The notes under the pieces were generated by a model. The model was not told the DNA's origin and made no database searches. It worked only from the letters and a program-made list of their open reading frames with translations. Shown here one piece after another: positions 59,207-64,000 of a stretch of DNA of 64,000 bases; positions within the stretch are counted from its first letter, which is position 1; each line of letters begins with the position of its first letter. The position numbers and the translations under genes are program-made. Source of the DNA: Terrabacter aerolatus (GTDB taxonomy: Bacteria; Actinomycetota; Actinomycetes; Actinomycetales; Dermatophilaceae). The stretch lies in assembly GCF_007991735.1 (NCBI RefSeq), contig NZ_BJYX01000013.1, positions 59,653 to 123,652 of the forward strand, read 5' to 3'.

Positions 59207-60181
59207 TCAGGGTGGCGTGGGTCGGTGGTCGGCCGGCCGGCTGCGGGCCAGCGCGGCCCGGATCCTCTGCCACACCGCTTCCGGCTCGTCGAGGTCTGCC
59301 CAGGTGACGCGGACGACCGTCCATCCCTCGTCCTCGATGGCGTCCTGGCGCCGCTTCTCCTGCCACAACACGTCGGCTCCGCGGCGCGGGTCGGTGTACT
59401 TTACCTTGCCGTCGAACTCGACGACCACGCGCGTCCCGTCGATGCGGAAGTCGACCCGGCGAGTACCGAGGCGGGTCGTGATCTCGAGCTGCGGCGTGAC
59501 GGCCAGCCCGAGGTCGGCGAGCAGGTGCGCGAGTCGCGTCTCGCCGGGTGACTCGTGCCGGGCGTCGCACCGCTGGAGGGCGGCTGCCGTCGCGCGGATG
59601 CCCCGATGACCGGAGAGCAGGTCGGTGGCGGCGCGCAGCGACTCCCGGTCCAGCAGCCCGGCGTGCAGCGCGCCGTCCGCCGCTATCGCGGCGTCCATCG
59701 CACCTGCCACGAGGCCGGTCTGCACGACCGCGACGGGGAGGGGCACGAGCGGTCCTACCGGTGCAGGTCCTGGCTCCGTGGCGGGCCACACCGGGGTCAG
59801 GCCCGGCACCGAGGAATGGCTGACGACGTGGCGGCGGCGCCGCGTAACCTGGTCGCCGACGCGGGTCACGTGCACGGCGGTCAGGTCGGCCCGCCAGACG
59901 GGCAGGCCTGCGAGCAGGACGAGAGAGTGATGACTCAGCGCGGCACGGCCTTCGAGCGCTCGCAGCACCGCCCGCGCGAGCAGCAGGTGGCGGTCGGTGG
60001 CATCCGCGGGTGGACGGGTGGCGTACCACCCGGTGCACAGCCGGTGCAGACGGCCGCTCGTGAGGAGGCGTCGGATCGCGTGGGAGTCGATGCCGTGCCG
60101 CAGCAGCTCGGCCGCGCTGATCACGTCGCGGGCGGCATACGGCAGCTCAACCTCGAGCCGGTCGTGGAGTGAGGTGCTCAT
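59207..60181 (-). CDS. AbiEi-like antitoxin-domain / DUF559 nuclease-like protein
   Basis: 324 residues. N-terminal part (about 15-100) resembles the winged helix of AbiEi-type antitoxins: ISAAELLRHGIDSHAIRRLL, LHRLCTGWYATR. The C-terminal part (about 245-315) looks like a Vsr/DUF559 nuclease fold: RRVDFRIDGTRVVVEFDGKV, then WQEKRRQDAIEDEGWTVVRV. Such fusions are very common, often several per genome, in Micrococcales; function undetermined. No AbiEii toxin gene is adjacent. Divergent promoter region (60182-60388) shows only two copies of cgggtggcgtcg. Confidence 0.72.
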   Translation of the reverse strand: MSTSLHDRLEVELPYAARDVISAAELLRHGIDSHAIRRLLTSGRLHRLCTGWYATRPPADATDRHLLLARAVLRALEGRAALSHHSLVLLAGLPVWRADLTAVHVTRVGDQVTRRRRHVVSHSSVPGLTPVWPATEPGPAPVGPLVPLPVAVVQTGLVAGAMDAAIAADGALHAGLLDRESLRAATDLLSGHRGIRATAAALQRCDARHESPGETRLAHLLADLGLAVTPQLEITTRLGTRRVDFRIDGTRVVVEFDGKVKYTDPRRGADVLWQEKRRQDAIEDEGWTVVRVTWADLDEPEAVWQRIRAALARSRPADHRPTPP

Positions 60182-60388
60182 GCCGCCAGCGTGGGTGCGA
60201 CGCCGAGCGCGCGCTGCGTGGCGGCGGCGGGTTGTGGACGATGGGGCGGTGGAGCGGTCGGGTGTGGACGACGCCGCGCTCCGGGGGCGCGAGCCACCCT
60301 CTCGGAACGAAGCGACCGGCAGACCCGTGGCGCTGTGCCGTGCGGGTGGCGTCGCGCACAACGGGTGGCGTCGGCCCGCGCGGTGGGG

Positions 60389-60796
60389 TCAGGTGCAGTC
60401 GGCGCAGGTGCCGAAGATCTCCAGGGTGTGGGTGACGCCGCTGAAACCGTGCTCGCGCGCCACGGAGTCGGCCCACTTCTCGACGGCCGGGCCCTCGACC
60501 TCGACGGTGCGACCGCAGGCGCGGCACACGAGGTGGTGGTGGTGGTGCGTCGAGCAGGCGCGGTAGACCGCCTCGCCGTCGTCGGTGCGCAGCACGTCGA
60601 CGGTGCCGGCGTCGACCATGGACTGCAGCGTGCGGTAGACGGTCGCGAGGCCGACCCCGGCACCGGCCTCGCGGAGCCGGGCGTGCACCGTCTGCGCCGA
60701 CGTGAAGTCGTCGGAGCGCTCGAGCAGCTCGGCGACGGCGACCTGCTGGCGGGTCGGCTTCCGGGCGGTCGCGGGGGAGTGGGCGGCGCTCGTCAT
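60389..60796 (-). CDS. zur: Fur-family zinc uptake regulator (Zur)
   Basis: 135 residues. Winged helix (RQQVAVAELLERSDDFTSAQ, VGLATVYRTLQSMVDAG) and dimerisation domain with structural-zinc cysteines 91, 94, 131 and 134 (CRAC, CADC), the His run 84-88 and Cys81 as sensing ligands. Linkage to znuABC argues for Zur rather than Fur. Its ATG overlaps the znuB stop (ATGA). Expected to repress this operon through the box at 63642-63668. Confidence 0.92.
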   Translation of the reverse strand: MTSAAHSPATARKPTRQQVAVAELLERSDDFTSAQTVHARLREAGAGVGLATVYRTLQSMVDAGTVDVLRTDDGEAVYRACSTHHHHHLVCRACGRTVEVEGPAVEKWADSVAREHGFSGVTHTLEIFGTCADCT

Positions 60797-61818
60797 GGTC
60801 TGCTTCCTGTCGTCGGGGCAGGGGTGGTGTCGGCCTCTGCCGGGTGGTCGTGGTGGACGCCGTGCTCGTCGTAGTGCCCTTCGTGGGCGGCGTGCAGGTG
60901 CCCGTCGTGGACGTAGTCGACGTGGTCGCCGTGCGTCACCGCCGGGTGGCCGCACAGGGTGCCGTGCTCGTGCGCGTGGGTCTCGGCGACGTCGTGGCGC
61001 CTGGTCCCCACCCGCGCGAGCACGCCAGTGACGACGGCGGTCACGACGAAGAGGCCGACGGCCAGCAGCACGATGGTGCCGCCGGAGGGCGTGTTGAGCG
61101 GGTACGACAGCGCCACGCCACCGACGGAGGAGACGAGACCGAAGCCGATGGCCCACCGCAGGCCGCCGCTGAACGAGCGCGCGACGAGCTGGCTCGCGGC
61201 GTTGGGGACGATCATGAGCGCGCTGATGAGCAGCAGGCCGACGACGCGCATGGCGACGACGACCGTCGTGGCCGTCAGGACGGCGAGCACGATGTTGAGC
61301 GGCAGCACGGGGATGCCGACGGCCCGGGCGTACTCCTCGTCGTTGGCGACGGCGAAGAGTCGCGGCCGCAGCGCCCACGTCGTGACGGCGATGACGAGGG
61401 CGAGTCCCGCGAAGACGTAGAGGTCACCGCGCTGGGTCGTCAGGATCGAGCCGAAGAGGTACTTCATGAGGTTGGCGGGGGTGCCGTCCGGCGACTTGCT
61501 GATGATGACGACGCCTCCGGCGATGCCGCCGTAGAAGATGACGGCCAGGGCCACGTCGCCGTTGGTGCGCCCCTTGGCGCGCAACAGCTCGATGACGACG
61601 GCGGCGACGACGGCGGCGATGAGGGCGGTCAGGACGGGTGCCGTGCCGGAGACGAGGCCGATGGCGACGCCGGCGAGGGCGACGTGGCCCATGCCGTCGC
61701 CGATGAGCGAGAGGCGGCGCTGGACGAGGAAGATCCCGACCATCGGGGCCACGGTGCCGACGAGCAGCGCGGCGATGAGCGCCCGCTGCATGAAGTCGAC
61801 GGTGAGCAGGTCGATCAC
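60793..61818 (-). CDS. znuB: Zinc ABC transporter permease with His-rich C-terminal tail
   Basis: 341 residues, GTG start with GGAGG upstream. About eight membrane helices typical of ZnuB/TroC permeases: RRLSLIGDGMGHVALAGVAI near 33-52 and ARAVGIPVLPLNIVLAVLTA near 160. The last 55-60 residues form a cytoplasmic tail with some seventeen His (HAHEHGTLCGH, GHLHAAHEGHYDEHGVHHDH), probably a zinc buffer or sensor. Start overlaps znuC (GTGA), stop overlaps zur. Confidence 0.93.
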   Translation of the reverse strand: MIDLLTVDFMQRALIAALLVGTVAPMVGIFLVQRRLSLIGDGMGHVALAGVAIGLVSGTAPVLTALIAAVVAAVVIELLRAKGRTNGDVALAVIFYGGIAGGVVIISKSPDGTPANLMKYLFGSILTTQRGDLYVFAGLALVIAVTTWALRPRLFAVANDEEYARAVGIPVLPLNIVLAVLTATTVVVAMRVVGLLLISALMIVPNAASQLVARSFSGGLRWAIGFGLVSSVGGVALSYPLNTPSGGTIVLLAVGLFVVTAVVTGVLARVGTRRHDVAETHAHEHGTLCGHPAVTHGDHVDYVHDGHLHAAHEGHYDEHGVHHDHPAEADTTPAPTTGSRP

Positions 61819-62684
61819 GGTCGCCTCCGGTCGGTGCGGGTGGTGTCGAGCGGACCGCGGGCCAGGCCGTCGTGGTGGCCGTCGAGCTCGATGTCGTGGT
61901 GGTGGCTGTCGTGGTCGTGGTGGACGTCGTCGCGCGCGGCGGTGTACTCCGCAGGAGTGCCGTCGAACCGGATGCGGCCGCCGTCGACGACGACGATGCG
62001 GGTCAGCAGCCGCTCGAGGGCGCCGAGCTCGTGCGTGACGATGACCATGGTGACGTCGCGCTCGACGAGGCGGTCGAGCACGTCGGCGAGCACGTGCTGG
62101 TTCGCGGCGTCGACGCCCGCCGTCGGTTCGTCCATGATGAGGACGTCGGGCTGCCCGGCGAGCGCGCGGGCGATGAGCACGCGGCGCTGCTGGCCGCCGG
62201 AGAGGGTGCTCACCTCGGTGGCGGCTCGGTCGGCGAGCCCGACGACGTCGAGCGCGCGGGCGACGATCTGCCGGTCGGTGGCTCGGAGGCGTCCGAGCCA
62301 GTTGATGCGGGGGAGCCGTCCGGTCGAGACGATCTCTTCGGCCGTGGCCCGCACCGACGTCGAGAGGGTGTGGCGCTGGGGCACGTAGCCGAGGCGGGCC
62401 CGGTCGCGCAGGTCCTGGCTGGGGACCCCGAAGAGCGTCACGGTTCCCGAGACGTGGTCGTTGAGGCCGAGGATGCCCTTCATGAGGGTCGACTTGCCGG
62501 AGCCGTTGGGTCCGACGACCGCGACGATCTCCCCTCGCCGGATCGTGAGCGTGGCGTCGGTCAGGACGGCGCGCTCGCCGTAGCCGAAGGCGGCGTCGTG
62601 CAGGTCGATGACGACGTCCCCGGCGGTCCCCGGCGTCGACGGGCTGGGCGTGGTCGGTGTGGTCGGTGTGGTCTCGGTGCTCAC
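61815..62684 (-). CDS. znuC: Zinc ABC transporter ATP-binding protein
   Basis: 289 residues, GTG start. Walker A GPNGSGKST near 57-65, Q-loop GYVPQRH, signature LSGGQQRR near 161, Walker B VLIMDEPTAG near 181, H-loop VTHEL near 217. A Thr/Pro-rich leader and a His-rich tail (DDVHHDHDSHHHD) extend the standard domain. Overlaps both neighbours by four bases. Confidence 0.94.
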   Translation of the reverse strand: MSTETTPTTPTTPSPSTPGTAGDVVIDLHDAAFGYGERAVLTDATLTIRRGEIVAVVGPNGSGKSTLMKGILGLNDHVSGTVTLFGVPSQDLRDRARLGYVPQRHTLSTSVRATAEEIVSTGRLPRINWLGRLRATDRQIVARALDVVGLADRAATEVSTLSGGQQRRVLIARALAGQPDVLIMDEPTAGVDAANQHVLADVLDRLVERDVTMVIVTHELGALERLLTRIVVVDGGRIRFDGTPAEYTAARDDVHHDHDSHHHDIELDGHHDGLARGPLDTTRTDRRRP

Positions 62685-63634
62685 GAGCAGCCCAGGCCCT
62701 TCTGGAGCGCGGAGAGGTTGCTGCGCATGACCTCAAAGTAGTCCGTGCCGGCCGAGCTGCTCGTGATCCCCTCGAGCGGGTCGAGCGTCGCGACCTGGGC
62801 TCCCGTCGACCCGGCCACGGTCTCGGCGAAGTGCGCCTCGACGAGGGTCTCCTGGAAGATCGTCGTGACGCCCTCCTTGCGGACGAGGTCGGCGATCTGC
62901 TGCAGTCCCGCGGCGCTCGGCTCGGCCTCGGGCGAGATGCCGGTGATGCCGTGCTGCTCGAGGCCGTAGCGCTGGGCGAGGTAGCCGAAGGCGGCGTGGC
63001 TCGTGACGAGCACCTTCGAGCGGCACGAGGCGAGCCCGGTGCGCAGCTCACCGTCGAGCGTCGTGAGCTTCGCGACGAAGGCGGCGGTGTTCCTGTCGTA
63101 TGCCGCGGCGTGTGCCGGGTCGTCCTCGGCCAGTCGTGCGCCGATGGCCTTCGCGACGTCGGCGTAGCGCTGGGGGTCCAACCAGAAGTGGGGGTCGTTG
63201 CCCGAGTGGTCGTGGGCGCCGTGCTGGGCGGCGCTCTCGCCCGCGTGGCCCTCCTCCTCGGCTGCCGTCAGGGTCAGCCGTGCGGCGTCCGCGACGTCGA
63301 GCACGGAGGAGGGCTGGACCTCGGCCATGGCCTCGTCGACGGCCGGCTGGAAGCCGTCGGAGTAGACGACGAGCCGGGCCTTCGTCATGGTGGCGATGTC
63401 CTGGGGCGCCAGCTCGAGGTCGTGCGGCTCGGCACCCGGCTTGGTCAGGACCGTGACCGGCACCGTGCCGCCGGTGATCTGCTGCGTCGCGAACTGGAGC
63501 GGGTAGAACGACGTGACGACCGCCCCCTGGGAGGTGTCGGCACCGGAGCCGCTGCTGCAGGCGGCCGCGGTCAGGACGAGTGCCGTCGCGGCGACGAGGG
63601 CGGTGAGGACGCGACGAGGGGGAGCGGAGGGCAT
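62681..63634 (-). CDS. znuA: Zinc ABC transporter substrate-binding lipoprotein
   Basis: 317 residues. Lipoprotein signal with lipobox LTAAAC, Cys26. Cluster-9 binding protein: metal His in PGAEPHDLEL (about 71), His-rich loop GHAGESAAQHGAHDHSG near 135-150, NDPHFWLDP, TSHAAFGYLAQRYG near 215, and a final Asp/Glu in the DPLEG region. First gene of the operon; the Zur box and promoter lie directly upstream. Confidence 0.95.
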   Translation of the reverse strand: MPSAPPRRVLTALVAATALVLTAAACSSGSGADTSQGAVVTSFYPLQFATQQITGGTVPVTVLTKPGAEPHDLELAPQDIATMTKARLVVYSDGFQPAVDEAMAEVQPSSVLDVADAARLTLTAAEEEGHAGESAAQHGAHDHSGNDPHFWLDPQRYADVAKAIGARLAEDDPAHAAAYDRNTAAFVAKLTTLDGELRTGLASCRSKVLVTSHAAFGYLAQRYGLEQHGITGISPEAEPSAAGLQQIADLVRKEGVTTIFQETLVEAHFAETVAGSTGAQVATLDPLEGITSSSAGTDYFEVMRSNLSALQKGLGCS

Positions 63635-63640
63635 GGGACC

Positions 63641-63669
63641 ATCATTCTCAATATGAGAATGATTGTCAA
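63641..63669 (-). promoter_or_regulatory. znuA promoter overlapped by Zur box
   Basis: Minus strand: TTGACA (63664-63669), 17-base spacer, AATGAT (63641-63646). Over it lie TGAGAATGATTGTCA (63654-63668, 7-1-7 inverted repeat of Zur type) and the perfect 9-3-9 repeat TCATTCTCA/TGAGAATGA (63642-63662). The -10 is only seven bases from the start codon, so the mRNA is probably leaderless. Confidence 0.85.
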
Positions 63670-63694
63670 AACCGTTCTCGTGACGCGGGAAGCG

Positions 63695-63985
63695 TCAGCC
63701 GGCGGGGACGATCCTCACGACGGCGACGGCCATGGCGAGGGCGAGCACGGCCGTCCTCATGAGGCGCTCCGGCATCGTGAGCCGCTGCCACGTCAGGAAG
63801 AGCAGCCACCCGACGAAGGCCGCCACGACGAGGAACGCGACACCCGCCCACGGCCGGGGCGCGAGGATGCCGGCGGCGAGCAGGGCGAGGAGGACCACGA
63901 GCGCCACGGGTCGCGGGACGGCGTTGAGGCGCTCCACCCACGGGACGGAGGCGTGCTCGAGACGGGAACGGAAGCTCAGGGCCAC
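63695..63985 (-). CDS. Small membrane protein (DUF6703-like)
   Basis: 96 residues, GTG start. Three hydrophobic segments: PVALVVLLALLAAGILAP, GVAFLVVAAFVGWLLFLTW and TAVLALAMAVAVVRIV. Begins with a short basic/acidic stretch and ends VPAG. Resembles a small actinobacterial membrane family found near zur and glyS; function unknown. Its stop lies in a small hairpin (tgacgc/gcgtca, 63681-63697) followed by a T-run on the minus strand, a possible weak terminator. Confidence 0.75.
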   Translation of the reverse strand: MALSFRSRLEHASVPWVERLNAVPRPVALVVLLALLAAGILAPRPWAGVAFLVVAAFVGWLLFLTWQRLTMPERLMRTAVLALAMAVAVVRIVPAG

Positions 63986-64000
63986 GGCACGAGCCTAGGT

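Overview
The window is a GC-rich (roughly 70 % by eye), densely packed chromosomal segment of an actinobacterium. Gene content and order point to the Micrococcales, most likely an Intrasporangiaceae-like genus (Janibacter, Knoellia, Tetrasphaera and relatives). Supporting signs are the recA-recX-miaB-miaA-dapF-hflX order, ClgR next to pgsA and cinA, an actinobacterial-type LexA box, long-type LeuA, DUF3046, DUF3097 and MDMPI-domain proteins. It is mostly conserved housekeeping DNA; I see no prophage, insertion sequence, CRISPR array, rRNA or tRNA. No gap between genes exceeds 300 bases; the longest (31284-31555 and 28803-29029) lie upstream of lepA and rpsT.

Left part (1-10.7 kb): kdpFAB potassium pump on the minus strand, cut by the left edge, divergent from a channel-like protein with an altered selectivity filter; a shared intergenic region carries four helically phased TGAC repeats. 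Then a membrane dipeptidase (minus), the chain rimO-pgsA-cinA-clgR, and a translationally coupled serine hydrolase/dipeptide epimerase pair that looks like peptide or murein-peptide recycling.

Second part (10.7-29.3 kb): DUF3352 protein, DUF3046, SOS-controlled recA with recX, YceI with a doubled operator, miaB, def, miaA, dapF, an RsmC-like methyltransferase, hflX, a zinc-ribbon/GNAT overlap, formate-THF ligase, a DinG-like helicase, holA and rpsT. Several of these act on tRNA and translation (MiaA, MiaB, Def) or DNA repair and replication (RecA, RecX, DinG-like, HolA).

Third part (29.3-50.4 kb): PemK-like protein, two MFS exporters, lepA, a tyrosine phosphatase, hemW, an aldehyde dehydrogenase, a secreted CHAP amidase with three repeats, DUF3097, then the classic hrcA-dnaJ-rsmE-HIT-S10 peptidase-phoH-ybeY-CNNM-era chain headed by a CIRCE operator.

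Right part (50.4-64 kb): VOC protein, a 47-residue acidic protein coupled to a tryptophan-repeat protein of unknown function (apparently frameshifted near its end), leuA behind a leucine attenuator, a membrane glycosyltransferase, an alkB/MDMPI pair behind a very long LexA palindrome and divergent from recO, uppS, an AbiEi/DUF559-like protein, and the zur-znuB-znuC-znuA zinc uptake operon with a Zur box sitting on its promoter. Across the whole window the heptamer GTATGCC recurs far more often than base composition predicts. The least explained items are that heptamer, the coupled acidic/Trp-repeat pair and the altered-filter channel.
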